A stretch of 64,000 nucleotides of DNA from Rhodospirillales bacterium (GCA_028288725.1 JAQGIC010000057.1:1-64000), one strand, 5' to 3'. Positions 53,957-63,072 are shown, counted from the first letter of the stretch. A program made the numbers and translations. The notes: a model not told the origin generated them from the sequence alone.

Positions 53957-55264
53957 ATGGACGAGACGCTGGAAAAACGCACGATCGCCAAGGTTACTCG
54001 GCGACTGATTCCGTTCCTGATCGTTTGTTATTTCATATCCTACTTGGACCGGGTCAATCTCGGCTTTGCGGCCTCGGCCATAAACAAGCAGTTCGGCTTT
54101 TCCGGGACTGTATTCGGGCTTGGCGCCGGCATCTTCTTCATCGGCTATTTCCTGTTCGAAGTGCCGAGCAACATCCTGCTCGAGAAATACGGCGCCCGGC
54201 GCTGGATCGCGCGCATCATGCTGACCTGGGGCCTCGTCTCGGGTGCGACCGCCTTCGTCCAGGGCGAGTACAGTTTCTACATCATCCGCTTCATCCTGGG
54301 CGTAGCCGAGGCCGGCTTCTTTCCCGGCATCATCCTGTATCTGACCTTCTGGTTTCCGGCGGCTTACCGCGCGCGCATCGTCGGCTGGTTCATGGTCGCC
54401 ATTCCCATTTCCAGCGTCATCGGCGCGCCGGTCTCGACCTGGGTACTGACCATGGACGGGACCGGCGGCCTTGCCGGCTGGCAGTGGCTGTTCCTGATCG
54501 AGGCCGCCCCGTCGCTGGTGCTGGCGGCCGTCGTGCTCGGCTACCTGACCGACAAGCCGGCTCAGGCCGGCTGGCTCGAGGCGGACGAGCGCAAGTGGTT
54601 GTCCGATACGCTCGAGGCGGAACGCAAGCATCGGGAATCAGTCCGGAAGTTCCGCCTGTCCGAGGCGCTGACCAATCCACGCGTCCTGCTGCTGTCGGTG
54701 GTCTATTTCGGCGACGTCGCGGCGCTCTACGGCCTGGGGTTCTGGTTGCCGCAGATTCTCAAACCATTGAACCTCAGCCCGCTCGCCAGCATCGGCGCCC
54801 TTTCAATTCCCTATGCGGTCGGCGCCATCGGCATGGTGCTGTGGGTGCGGCACTCGGACCGCGCCGGTGAACGCAAGCTGCATACCGCGATCCCCGCGTT
54901 TGTCGCATGCCTCGGTCTTGCCCTGGTGCCGTTGGTCAGCGATCCGGTGGCCGAGGTCGCCGTGCTGTGCGTCGCCGCCCTCGGCATCTTCACCATGCTG
55001 CCGGTGTTCTGGACCCTGCCGACCGCGTTCCTGACCGGAACGGCCGCGGCGGGCGGCATCGCGCTGGTCAACTCGATCGGTAACCTGTCGGGCTATGTCG
55101 GCCCGCAGATCATCGGCGTGATCAAGGATGCGACCGGTGGCTACGATGGGGGCATCTGGTTCCTGGCCGCCTGTGTGTTCGTCGCCGGCGTGATCGTGCT
55201 GCTGCTGGGCCACAAGCCGGAGTTCGAGAAGATCCCGACTTCGGCGTCCGCGCCGGCCGAATGA
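53957..55264 (+). CDS. MFS transporter, anion:cation symporter (ACS) type
   Basis: A 435-residue major facilitator with 12 predicted spans. ACS-type features are the early FISYLDRVNLGFAA (about residues 25-38), FEVPSNILLEKYGARRWIARIM and GVAEAGFFPGIILYLTFWFP. This branch moves organic anions such as tartrate, phthalate or aromatic acids. The substrate is unknown. ATG 53957 (MDETLEKRTIAKV) suits the family start, and the frame upstream is unsupported. A terminator follows. Confidence 0.9.
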   Translation: MDETLEKRTIAKVTRRLIPFLIVCYFISYLDRVNLGFAASAINKQFGFSGTVFGLGAGIFFIGYFLFEVPSNILLEKYGARRWIARIMLTWGLVSGATAFVQGEYSFYIIRFILGVAEAGFFPGIILYLTFWFPAAYRARIVGWFMVAIPISSVIGAPVSTWVLTMDGTGGLAGWQWLFLIEAAPSLVLAAVVLGYLTDKPAQAGWLEADERKWLSDTLEAERKHRESVRKFRLSEALTNPRVLLLSVVYFGDVAALYGLGFWLPQILKPLNLSPLASIGALSIPYAVGAIGMVLWVRHSDRAGERKLHTAIPAFVACLGLALVPLVSDPVAEVAVLCVAALGIFTMLPVFWTLPTAFLTGTAAAGGIALVNSIGNLSGYVGPQIIGVIKDATGGYDGGIWFLAACVFVAGVIVLLLGHKPEFEKIPTSASAPAE

Positions 55265-55291
55265 CACTCGCGCCATAGATAATCGACCCGG

Positions 55292-55328
55292 GAGGGGGTG
55301 GCATCGATCCACCCCCTCTTTCTTTTTG
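55292..55328 (+). terminator. Rho-independent terminator after the MFS gene
   Basis: Arms GAGGGGGTGG (55292-55301) and CCACCCCCTC (55309-55318) surround CATCGAT, followed by TTTCTTTTTG. Confidence 0.92.
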
Positions 55329-55371
55329 TCGGTCCGCCAGCCACTTGGAGCTTGGCAACGGGAGTGACGGT

Positions 55372-55821
55372 ATGAGCCTCGGGATGTTGGCCGAAAAGGT
55401 CGGACAGGAATTGGGTGTGTCCTCGTGGCGCGCGATCGAGCAGGACCGGATCGACCGGTTCGCCCAAGCGACCGACGATCATCAATGGATCCATGTCGAT
55501 CCGGTCCGCGCCGCCGGCGGCCCGTTCGGCGCGACGATCGCCCATGGCTTCCTGACGCTGTCGCTGCTGGCGACGACCGCATACGAAGTTCTGGCCGAGA
55601 TCTTCGAGGGTGCCACCGCCTTCAACTATGGTCTGGACAAGGTCCGCTTCGTCGCCCCGGTCCGCGTCGGCGCGCGGGTGCGCAACCGCATCAAGCTGCT
55701 GGCGGTCGAACCCAAGGCCGAGGGGCGCTGGCTGATCACGACCGAGAACAGCTTCGAGATCGAGGGCGAGGCGAAGCCCGCGCTGATCGCGGTCAGCCTG
55801 GTGATGATCCTGCCCGGATGA
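55372..55821 (+). CDS. MaoC-like (R)-specific enoyl-CoA hydratase
   Basis: A 149-residue hot-dog-fold protein of the MaoC dehydratase family. The hydratase motif is FAQATDDHQWIHVDPVRA (about residues 30-47) with catalytic Asp and His, followed by GATIAHGFLTLSLL (about 57-70). Single-domain members work on (R)-3-hydroxyacyl-CoA, for example in polyester or fatty-acid metabolism. GGGAGTGACGG precedes the ATG. The next gene starts 13 bp on, so they may be cotranscribed. Confidence 0.92.
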   Translation: MSLGMLAEKVGQELGVSSWRAIEQDRIDRFAQATDDHQWIHVDPVRAAGGPFGATIAHGFLTLSLLATTAYEVLAEIFEGATAFNYGLDKVRFVAPVRVGARVRNRIKLLAVEPKAEGRWLITTENSFEIEGEAKPALIAVSLVMILPG

Positions 55822-55834
55822 GGGTTCTGCCGGC

Positions 55835-57091
55835 ATGACCGAACTGGATCCGCGTCTCGCCGCCAAGCGCGCCGGCCTTCGCCGCATGCGCTGGCTCGCG
55901 ACCGGCCTTTTGCTGCTGATGCTGGGCCTGCTGGCGCTGGGTCTCCTGTTCCGGGCCCGCTGGCCGGGGCTGGATTGGCTGATCGCCTTCGCCGAGGCCG
56001 CCACGGTCGGCGCGGTCGCCGACTGGTTCGCGGTCGTGGCGCTGTTCCGCCGGCCGCTGGGGTTGCCGATCCCCCATACCGCGCTCATCCCCCGCAACAA
56101 GGACCGGATCGGCGCCGAACTGGGCCGCTTCATCGAGCAGCAGTTCCTGACGCCGGAGAATGTGACCGCCAAGCTGGCCGAGCTGGATCCGGTCGGGCGC
56201 GGGGCCCGCTGGCTGTCGCTGCCGGCCAACCGGCGTCGGATCGCGGCCCGGCTGCGCGAAGCGCTGCCGACCCTGCTCGACGCGCTGGACGATGCCGAGA
56301 TCGAACGGCTGATCGGCGGCGCCGTCACGGCCCGGTTGCAGGCGCTCGACCTCGCCCGGATGTCCGGTGCGGCACTCGAGTTCGTGACCGAGGACGAGCG
56401 GCATCAGGCGCTGCTCGATCACGCCCTGGTGCTGATCGCCGGCTGGCTCGACCGCAACCGGACCCTGATCCTGATGAAATTCGGCGAGCAATCCTCGCTC
56501 ACGCCGAAATTCGTCGACGGCTACATCGTGAAGCGCTTCGTCGACGGCATGATCGACCTGATCCGCGAGGTTGCGGAGACGCCGCATCACGAGATCCGCG
56601 TGCGCTTCGACCGGACGGTGCGCGATTTCGTGGGTCGCCTCGGCACCGACCCGGCCTTCCGCGCCCGTGCCGAGGCGGTGAAGCAGGACGCGCTGCGCCT
56701 GCTGGCGCCGGAGAAATTCACCGCCAGCCTGTGGCGCGAGCTGAAGCGGCACCTGGCCCTGCCGGCCGACGGCGCCGCCTCGCCGCTGGAACAGCAGATC
56801 GATCGCGCGCTCGGCCATCTGGCGCGGAGCCTGCGCGAGGATGCCGGCCTGAAGGCCCGGGTCGATCGCGCCGTGGCACGTATCGCCGGCGCCTTGACCG
56901 GGCGCTTGCGCCAACAGATGGGCTCGCTCATCGCCGACGTCGTGCGGCGCTGGGATTTCCGCGAGGTCGGCGACCGGCTGGAACTGGAGATCGGGCGCGA
57001 CCTGCAGTTCATCCGCCTCAATGGCACGATCGTCGGCGGGCTCGTGGGCTTGGCGCTGCACGCGCTGCTGCAACTGGCCGGGGCGGGGTGA
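55835..57091 (+). CDS. DUF445-family (YjiN-like) membrane protein
   Basis: A 418-residue protein of the DUF445 family. A transmembrane helix lies at about residues 19-41 (LATGLLLLMLGLLALGLLF), then FAEAATVGAVADWFAVVALFRRPLGLPIPHTALIPRNKDRIG, the family signature region. The long middle part is helical, and the C-terminal GTIVGGLVGLALHALLQLAG forms a second span. A tail-to-head anchored periplasmic or cytoplasmic coil is likely. The function is not known. Confidence 0.9.
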   Translation: MTELDPRLAAKRAGLRRMRWLATGLLLLMLGLLALGLLFRARWPGLDWLIAFAEAATVGAVADWFAVVALFRRPLGLPIPHTALIPRNKDRIGAELGRFIEQQFLTPENVTAKLAELDPVGRGARWLSLPANRRRIAARLREALPTLLDALDDAEIERLIGGAVTARLQALDLARMSGAALEFVTEDERHQALLDHALVLIAGWLDRNRTLILMKFGEQSSLTPKFVDGYIVKRFVDGMIDLIREVAETPHHEIRVRFDRTVRDFVGRLGTDPAFRARAEAVKQDALRLLAPEKFTASLWRELKRHLALPADGAASPLEQQIDRALGHLARSLREDAGLKARVDRAVARIAGALTGRLRQQMGSLIADVVRRWDFREVGDRLELEIGRDLQFIRLNGTIVGGLVGLALHALLQLAGAG

Positions 57092-57137
57092 TCGGCCTAT
57101 ATTGGGGTTGGCTGATCTGGTCTCCGAGGGATGGGTC

Positions 57138-57581
57138 ATGGCGACAAGGCGATGGTCGATCGGTTTGCTGGCTCTGGCGGCCTCGCTAGGGACGGGCTCG
57201 GCGCGGGCGGACGAATCATCAAGCACCGGCACGACCCTGACGATGCCCGGTCTGCTGGCGCCGGCCCCGGCGAAACCGGGTGCGGCCGCTCCGTTGATCG
57301 GGCTCGACAGCGGCGCGCTGGCCCTGGTGCCGCCCGGCTCCGCGGCGGCCGCGCGCAACGACGGCCTGGCCGGCTCGCCCTCGACCGGCATCGATCTCAG
57401 CTATATCCCGCCGGCCGAGCGCGACAGCTATCTCAATTCCCACGATTTCGCCGATCACCTGCAGACTTCGCGCAAGGGTGGCCACCGTTCGGCCTTGAGC
57501 CAGTTGGGCGGCGTCGCCGAAGGCATGGCGATCAATGGCGCGATCCTGGGTATCGAGGGTCTGACGCTCGGCGCTCGCTAA
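57138..57581 (+). CDS. Exported hypothetical protein
   Basis: A 147-residue protein with a clear signal peptide (MATRRWSIGLLALAASLGTGSARA, cleavage before DESS). The mature part starts with a Pro/Ala-rich segment (MPGLLAPAPAKPGAAAP), then a short region with IDLSYIPPAERDSY. It ends in a small hydrophobic stretch (GAILGIEGLTLGAR). No family is recognised. ATG 57138 follows a weak ribosome site. It lies 46 bp after the DUF445 gene. Confidence 0.7.
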   Translation: MATRRWSIGLLALAASLGTGSARADESSSTGTTLTMPGLLAPAPAKPGAAAPLIGLDSGALALVPPGSAAAARNDGLAGSPSTGIDLSYIPPAERDSYLNSHDFADHLQTSRKGGHRSALSQLGGVAEGMAINGAILGIEGLTLGAR

Positions 57582-57597
57582 ATGTAATATTTTAAGC

Positions 57598-57636
57598 GCG
57601 ATTCAGACATGAGGCCGAGCCGGCCTCATGTCATCG
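57598..57636. repeat. Second copy of the GACATGAGG palindromic element
   Basis: Arms 57606-57617 (GACATGAGGCCG) and 57621-57632 surround AGC. The flank GCGATTCAGACATGAGG is shared with the element at 30.85 kb in inverse orientation, while the inner bases differ but still pair. Confidence 0.85.
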
Positions 57637-57700
57637 CCAACCTTGCCGCCATCCAGCCCGGTCGCCATGATGGCGGCTGATCGGATGAGGAGCGTTCCGG

Positions 57701-58342
57701 GTGGACGGCAAGCCGGCGAGCAAGCAGCACACGCGGGTGCCGACCCATGAGGAGGCACCCCGCACGTTTCAGCGCATGCTGTCCGGCCGTCGCCTGCATC
57801 TGCTCGACCCCAGCTCGATCGATCTCGAAATCTCCGACCTGCTGATCGGCATCAGCCGGGTCAACCGCTGGTGCGGCCAGACCGTGGGTGAGGTCGGCTT
57901 CAACGTCGCCCATCATTGCTGCGTGGTCGAACGCGTGCTGGTCGAGATGGTCTGGCCCGCGGCGCCGCTCGGCGCGCGCCGCTGGGCGCTGGCCCATGAC
58001 CTGCCCGAGGCGGTCTATGGCGATGTGGTGACCCCGGTCAAGGCGGTGCTGGGCCAGGCCTACAAGGAGTTGGAGCATCGGCTGGAGAAGGCGCTCTGTC
58101 TTGCGCTGGGCTTCGGCACCGGCGTGCCCGACGAGTGGCGCCGGCTGGTCAAGCGCGCCGACCGGATCGCGGCGGTCAGCGAGGCGGTGCGGCTGGCCGG
58201 CTGGGCCGAGCCGGAGGCGCGTAAGCTGGTCGGTGGCGGCTATCGCGGCCGGCTATGGGAAGGGCCGCTCGACCCGTGGGACGAGCGCGAGGCACGGGCG
58301 ACCTGGCTCGAACGGTTCCGCGCCGCCGGCGGCCGGGCGTAA
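57701..58342 (+). CDS. HD-domain (YfbR-like) hydrolase
   Basis: A 213-residue HD-superfamily protein. The metal-binding His is in VGFNVAHHCCVVERVL (about residues 66-81), the HD pair in WALAHDLPEAVYGDVVTPVK (about 95-114), and a final Asp in KRADRIAAVSEA. The layout resembles YfbR-type 5'-deoxynucleotidases. The start is GTG 57701, preceded by GAGGAGCG, with no better ATG in frame. It is not obviously linked to its neighbours. Confidence 0.85.
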   Translation: MDGKPASKQHTRVPTHEEAPRTFQRMLSGRRLHLLDPSSIDLEISDLLIGISRVNRWCGQTVGEVGFNVAHHCCVVERVLVEMVWPAAPLGARRWALAHDLPEAVYGDVVTPVKAVLGQAYKELEHRLEKALCLALGFGTGVPDEWRRLVKRADRIAAVSEAVRLAGWAEPEARKLVGGGYRGRLWEGPLDPWDEREARATWLERFRAAGGRA

Positions 58343-58475
58343 AACCGGCAAACGCACAAACGCTTCATGCGACAATGCGGCCCCATCGCGCTAGATTACT
58401 TCATGCTCGGATACCGCTAGGATGTTCCGCCATGAGAGTTGTCGCCTCAGCCGGCAGTTCTCCCAGGAGATGTCC

Positions 58476-59873
58476 ATGAGCCTCGATCCCGTGATCCTGT
58501 CGCGCGTCCAGTTCGTCTGGGTCGTGGCCTGGCATATCTTGCTGCCGGCCTTCACCGTCGGCATCGCCTCCTACATCACCCTGCTCGAAGGCCTGCATGT
58601 CTGGACCGGCAAGCCGATCTATCTCCGCGTCTCGAAATTCTGGATCCGCATCTTCGCCGTGTCGTTCGGCATGGGCGTCGTGTCCGGCATCGTCATGCCG
58701 TTCCAGTTCGGCACGAACTGGAGCCGGTTCGCCGATGCGACCGCGAACGTGGTGGGTCCGCTCTTCGCCTACGAAGGGCTGACCGCCTTCTTCCTGGAGG
58801 CGGCATTCCTGGGCGTGCTGCTGTTCGGCCGCAAGCTGGTGCCGTCCTGGGCGCATTTCGTCGCCGCCTTCATGGTCGGATTCGGCACGCTGCTGTCGTC
58901 TTTCTGGATCATCGCGGTCAACAGCTGGATGCAGACGCCGGGCGGCTACACCATCGGCCCCGACGGCCGGTTCTTCCCGGCCGATTGGACGGCGATCGTG
59001 TTTTCCGCCTCCTTCCCCTATCGCCTGGCCCATACGGTCAGCGGCTTCTATGTCACGACCGCCTTCGTCGTGCTGGCGGTCGGCGCCTATACCATCCGGG
59101 CCGGCAAGTTCGTGGCCGAGGGCAAGCTGATGCTGCGCATGGCGCTGGGCTTCCTCACCATCTTCGTGCCGCTGCAGATCGGGCTCGGCGATGCGCAGGG
59201 CCTGAACACGCTGGAACATCAGCCGGCCAAGCTGGCCGCGATGGAGGGGCTGTGGGACGGCGGCAGCGGCGTGCCGGCCTCGATCATCGGCATTCCCAAC
59301 CAGGCGGGCGAGAAGAATGATTTCGAGATCGCCCTGCCCAAGCTCGGCAGTCTGTACCTGACCCATAGCTGGGACGGCGCCGTCAAAGGCTTGAAGGATT
59401 TTCCGCCGGATCAGCGCCCGCCGGTGATCGTGGTCTATTTCGCCTTCCGCATCATGGTCGGCGTCGGCCTCCTGATGCTGGCGATCGTCGCGGTCGGCTG
59501 GCTGCTGCGCTGGCGCGGCAAGTTCTATGACGCGGTCTGGTACCTGAAGGGCCTGCAATGGACCATGCCCCTGGGCTTCATCGCCGTGCTCGCCGGCTGG
59601 ACCACGACCGAGGTCGGCCGGCAGCCCTGGACGGTCTATGGCCTGCTGCGGACCAGCGACAGCGTCTCGCCGTCGCTGACCGGCGCCAACGTGGTGCTGT
59701 CGCTGCTGCTCTATATGGCGATCTATCTGCTGGTCTATCCGACCGGCATCCGCTTCATGCTGCGCATCGTGTGGAACGGTCCGCTCGATGCCGATCCTGA
59801 GAACGACACCAAGGTCGAGAGCGGCCGGCCGGCAGAGCCGGTCCAGGCTCTGCCGCACGGAGATGCATCATGA
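58476..59873 (+). CDS. cydA: Cytochrome bd-type quinol oxidase subunit I (CioA/CydA)
   Basis: A 465-residue membrane subunit oxidising ubiquinol and reducing O2. Haem ligands can be placed in WHILLPAFTVG (His near residue 20) and FPYRLAHTVSGFY (His), and GRQPWTVYGLLRT is the quinol-loop signature. The total length and compact Q-loop fit the cyanide-insensitive CIO branch rather than long-loop E. coli CydA. ATG 58476 was chosen because AGGAGA lies five bases upstream; ATG 58470 is in frame. It overlaps cydB by 4 bp. Confidence 0.94.
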   Translation: MSLDPVILSRVQFVWVVAWHILLPAFTVGIASYITLLEGLHVWTGKPIYLRVSKFWIRIFAVSFGMGVVSGIVMPFQFGTNWSRFADATANVVGPLFAYEGLTAFFLEAAFLGVLLFGRKLVPSWAHFVAAFMVGFGTLLSSFWIIAVNSWMQTPGGYTIGPDGRFFPADWTAIVFSASFPYRLAHTVSGFYVTTAFVVLAVGAYTIRAGKFVAEGKLMLRMALGFLTIFVPLQIGLGDAQGLNTLEHQPAKLAAMEGLWDGGSGVPASIIGIPNQAGEKNDFEIALPKLGSLYLTHSWDGAVKGLKDFPPDQRPPVIVVYFAFRIMVGVGLLMLAIVAVGWLLRWRGKFYDAVWYLKGLQWTMPLGFIAVLAGWTTTEVGRQPWTVYGLLRTSDSVSPSLTGANVVLSLLLYMAIYLLVYPTGIRFMLRIVWNGPLDADPENDTKVESGRPAEPVQALPHGDAS

Positions 59874-60883
59874 ACGGGCCGATCCTCGATCTGGTCGGGA
59901 TCTGGACGGTGATCCTGGGCCTGGGCGTGTTCTTCTATGTTTTGCTGGACGGCTTCGATCTGGGTGTCGGCATGCTCTACGGCCTGCACCGCGAGACCGC
60001 GGCGCGCGGCATCATCATGAACTCGATCGCGCCGATCTGGGACGGCAACGAGACCTGGCTGATCCTGGGCGGCCTCGCCTTGCTCGCGGCCTTTCCCCTG
60101 GCCTTCGCCATCATCATTCCGGCGCTGTATTTCCCGGTGCTGCTGATGCTGCTGGCACTGATCTTCCGCGGCGTCGCGTTCGAATTCCGCTTCAAGGACA
60201 AGGAACATCGCGGTTTCTGGGACCATGCCTTCTGCTACGGCTCGGCGGTCGCGACATTCGCCCAGGGCACGGTGCTGGGCGCCTTCATCCAGGGCTTCCA
60301 GGTCGAGGGCCGGCATTTCGTCGGCAGCTCCTTCGATTGGATCACGCCGTTTTCGACGATGACCGGCGTTGCGCTGATGGCCGGATATTGCCTGCTCGGC
60401 GCCGGTTGGCTGGTGCTGAAGACCCATGGGGAATTGCAGGATTGGGCTCGGCGGCAGGGCCGTCGCGCGCTGCTCCTGGTGTTGGTCGCGATCGGCGCGG
60501 TCAGCCTGTGGACGCCCTATGCCGAGGCCGATATCGCGGCGCGCTGGTTCTCCTGGCCGAACGTGGCGCTGCTGGCCCCGGTGCCGCTCGCGGCGCTGGC
60601 GCTCGCCTTCGCCGCCTGGCGCAGCTTCGGGCTGAAACACGACGCGATGCCCTTCGTCTATTCGATCGGCCTGTTCCTCACGGCCTATCTGGGCATCGCG
60701 ATCAGCCTGTGGCCCAATATCGTGCCGCATCGCTATTCGCTGTGGGAGGCCGCATCCTCCGAAAGCACCCAGGCCTTCCTGCTGGTCGGTACCCTGTTCC
60801 TGCTGCCGATCATCCTGCTCTATACCGGCTGGTCCTATTGGGTGTTCCGCGGCAAGGTCAAAGCCGACGCCGGCTATCATTGA
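59870..60883 (+). CDS. cydB: Cytochrome bd-type quinol oxidase subunit II (CioB/CydB)
   Basis: A 337-residue integral membrane partner of subunit I with eight or so spans. Family hallmarks are YVLLDGFDLGVGMLYGL (about residues 23-39), NSIAPIWDGNETWLILGG (about 51-68), and YSIGLFLTAYLGIAISLWPNIVP. The gene overlaps cydA by 4 bp and is followed after 11 bp by a binding-protein gene. No cydX-like small gene was found between them. Confidence 0.95.
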   Translation: MNGPILDLVGIWTVILGLGVFFYVLLDGFDLGVGMLYGLHRETAARGIIMNSIAPIWDGNETWLILGGLALLAAFPLAFAIIIPALYFPVLLMLLALIFRGVAFEFRFKDKEHRGFWDHAFCYGSAVATFAQGTVLGAFIQGFQVEGRHFVGSSFDWITPFSTMTGVALMAGYCLLGAGWLVLKTHGELQDWARRQGRRALLLVLVAIGAVSLWTPYAEADIAARWFSWPNVALLAPVPLAALALAFAAWRSFGLKHDAMPFVYSIGLFLTAYLGIAISLWPNIVPHRYSLWEAASSESTQAFLLVGTLFLLPIILLYTGWSYWVFRGKVKADAGYH

Positions 60884-60894
60884 GAGTGAACCCC

Positions 60895-61671
60895 ATGCGA
60901 CGTTTCCGGATCGCCCTGTTGATCGCGGGCCTGTTGGCCGCCGGGGGATTGGTCCCGCATCCGGCCGTGGCCAGCGAGGTGCATCTGCTGACGACCGGCG
61001 CCTATCGCCAAGTCGCCGCGGCGCTGATCCCGCAATATGAGGCCCAGTCGGGCAACAAGGTCGTGGTCGACAGCGACACGGCCGGCGGCGTCATCCACCG
61101 GATCGAGACCGGCGCGCCGTTCGACCTGGTCGTCCTCACCTCCCAGGCGATCGGCGACCTCGTGACCGAGGGCAAGCTGGTGTCGGACAGCACGATCAAC
61201 CTGGCCAAGGTCGGCATCGGCGTCGCGGTCAGGTCCGGCGCGCCGCATCCCGACTTCGCCACGGCCGAGGCGTTCAAGCAGATGCTTCTGAAGGCCAAAT
61301 CGATCGCCTATATCGACCCCAAGGCCGGGGGCTCCAGCGGGATCTATCTGTCGCGCCTGATCGAGCGGATGGGCCTGACCAGACAGCTCAAGCGCAAGAC
61401 CGTGCTGGTTAATGGCGGCCTGGTCGCCGACAAGGTCGCGAGCGGCGAGGCCGAGATCGGGCTGCAGCAGATCAGCGAACTCATGGCGGTCAAGGGCGTC
61501 GACATGGTCGGGCCGCTGCCGGGCGCGATCCAGAGCTACACGGAATATGGCGCCGGCATCGGCGCGAAGGCGGCGCACCCGGCCGAGGCCAGGGCGCTCT
61601 TGGCCGTGTTATCGGGCCCGTCCGCGGCGCCGGTGCTGCAAGCGAAGGGCATGCAGCCGGCGGGGATGTAG
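60895..61671 (+). CDS. ModA-like periplasmic substrate-binding protein
   Basis: A 258-residue exported binding protein. The signal peptide is RRFRIALLIAGLLAAGG ... AVASEV. The mature part has the type 2 periplasmic fold of ModA/Wtp-like proteins (LLTTGAYRQVAAALIPQYEAQSG; TAGGVIHRIETGAPFDLVVLT; GEAEIGLQQISEL). No permease or ATPase gene accompanies it. It sits 11 bp after cydB in the same direction, so it is probably cotranscribed with the oxidase. The ligand is unknown; molybdate is only one option. Confidence 0.82.
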   Translation: MRRFRIALLIAGLLAAGGLVPHPAVASEVHLLTTGAYRQVAAALIPQYEAQSGNKVVVDSDTAGGVIHRIETGAPFDLVVLTSQAIGDLVTEGKLVSDSTINLAKVGIGVAVRSGAPHPDFATAEAFKQMLLKAKSIAYIDPKAGGSSGIYLSRLIERMGLTRQLKRKTVLVNGGLVADKVASGEAEIGLQQISELMAVKGVDMVGPLPGAIQSYTEYGAGIGAKAAHPAEARALLAVLSGPSAAPVLQAKGMQPAGM

Positions 61672-61752
61672 AAATTTTGATCTCGCGTTCGACGCGAGAG
61701 GGTTTATATGGAACATATCATGAACAATTGATTTTAACAGGTCGCTCCAGAG

Positions 61753-62648
61753 ATGGGCCAACTAATCTCCAGATATCGCCTCTCGGACGAGCCCCGGCAG
61801 TTTGGCCTGAGCTGTAGCGATCGGGGCCTGACGCTCGCCGGCGTGCCGCTACTGATGCGGACGAAGGCGGGGTTTCGGCCGAGGCCGGCGGGGAAATCGA
61901 TCGACTGATCAGCCGGGCCTACCACACGAATGTCGACCTGGATGGTCTCAAGGGCGGCCTCGGCGTTGTCGCCCGAGCGCTCAACGATGGCGAGATGCCG
62001 CGCGCGATGATCGCCGCCGTCTTGTTGAAGCTGACGGAACTCGATTGGGACGGTGCCGCGCGGATCGCTCACGCCGACGACGCGCTGGCCAAGGCTGGTT
62101 TCGATCCGGATGAAAGCCGGGACTCCCGCGGCCAATGGACGACGAATGGCGAGGCTGTCGGGTTCAGTCCCGCAAACGATCATCTCCGCGCACCCGGACG
62201 AGCGGACAATCATGCTCGCCATCGCGTGTTGCCGCTGCTTCCGCCGACCGACGCGACGGACGACGCCTATCTTCTGGATATCGCTCGCAACAGCGATTTT
62301 CACGATGAGATCCGAGACGCGTTGGCGGACCATTTGAGACGGGACGGTTTGATTGCGATGACGGAAGTCGCCTTCGCCCTGGACGGCTCCGACATTGTCG
62401 CGCGAGCAGACATTGTCGCAATGAAGCCAGGCGATCCGACGACGCTTTCGATTATTTAGGTCAAGACAGGGCCGCGATCGCGCCTCAGCGAAGCCCAAGA
62501 GTGGGTCTATCCAGGTTTTGTCCACGGGGGAATCGTTAGTTCGCCGGATCCAAAGATTGCTCTATTCGGGTATTCGGTCGGTGCGCCGCTCCCGCCCCTA
62601 TCCCAACTATTTGGTATGAACGGGACCTGGCAACGAAAGCGAAGCTGA
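61753..62648 (+). pseudogene. Broken nuclease-toxin-like gene (frameshift plus nonsense codon)
   Basis: The first frame (MGQLISRYRLSDEPRQF..., from ATG 61753) runs to TGA 61906 but becomes non-coding in character at a G-run (61890-61893). The frame shifted by one base then reads EIDRLISRAY ... MPRAMIAAVLLKL, DPDESRDSRGQWT, to TAG 62457; reading continues after it as VKTGPRSRLSEAQEWVYPGF to TGA 62648. The three parts make one sensible protein if one G is added and the TAG is read as GAG (Glu). The C-terminal part looks like a PD-(D/E)xK nuclease: RADIVAM ... LSII-[E]-VKTG. Composition is less GC-rich than the neighbours. An immunity-like lipoprotein gene follows. Sequencing error in the G-run cannot be excluded. 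Confidence 0.7.
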
Positions 62649-62688
62649 CCCCAGTCGAACCGATTTTTCCTTTTATCTGGTGGCCGGA

Positions 62689-63069
62689 ATGATGAAGCGA
62701 TTGGGTCTGATTCCAATTACTTTGCTCGTCACCACCTCTTGCGAACACCCGCAGCCTTCGGAGGCCCGCATGGACCCGGAAAAGACGATCGATATGTCGC
62801 TTATCGACGCGAGCGATAAAACGATCGATGCCGATCTCGCTTTGAAAATCGCAGAATTGATCTTGAGAAGCGTTCATGGCGACAAAACCTACGAGAACCA
62901 GCTTCCGATGAGGCTGATGGACGGCGGCGATCGATGGAATATAGACGGAACGGTTCGGCGTGCGTCTTCGGTGTATCTGGACGATCCAGAGGGCGGTTAT
63001 TTGAGTATCAGTATCCAGAAGTCGAACTGTCGCATTTTAAAAATGGTGCGATACATGGCATCCGGTTGA
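62689..63069 (+). CDS. NTF2-fold immunity-like lipoprotein
   Basis: A 126-residue protein with a lipoprotein-type signal (MMKRLGLIPITLLVTTSC, lipobox VTTSC). The mature part resembles the NTF2-fold immunity family (YbbC/YhhH-like): ALKIAELILRSVHGDKTYENQLP, then DRWNIDGTV and GGYLSISIQKSNCRILKM. These immunity proteins pair with polymorphic or nuclease toxins, which fits the broken toxin-like gene just upstream (41 bp). GTG 62680 is an alternative start. It ends 3 bp before the convergent LysR gene stop. Confidence 0.65.
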   Translation: MMKRLGLIPITLLVTTSCEHPQPSEARMDPEKTIDMSLIDASDKTIDADLALKIAELILRSVHGDKTYENQLPMRLMDGGDRWNIDGTVRRASSVYLDDPEGGYLSISIQKSNCRILKMVRYMASG

Positions 63070-63072
63070 AAT

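Noticed and set aside
61734-62525. 263-codon antisense frame over the broken toxin gene
   Set aside because: The plus strand gives a coherent protein once the two lesions are allowed for; the antisense frame shows no domain.
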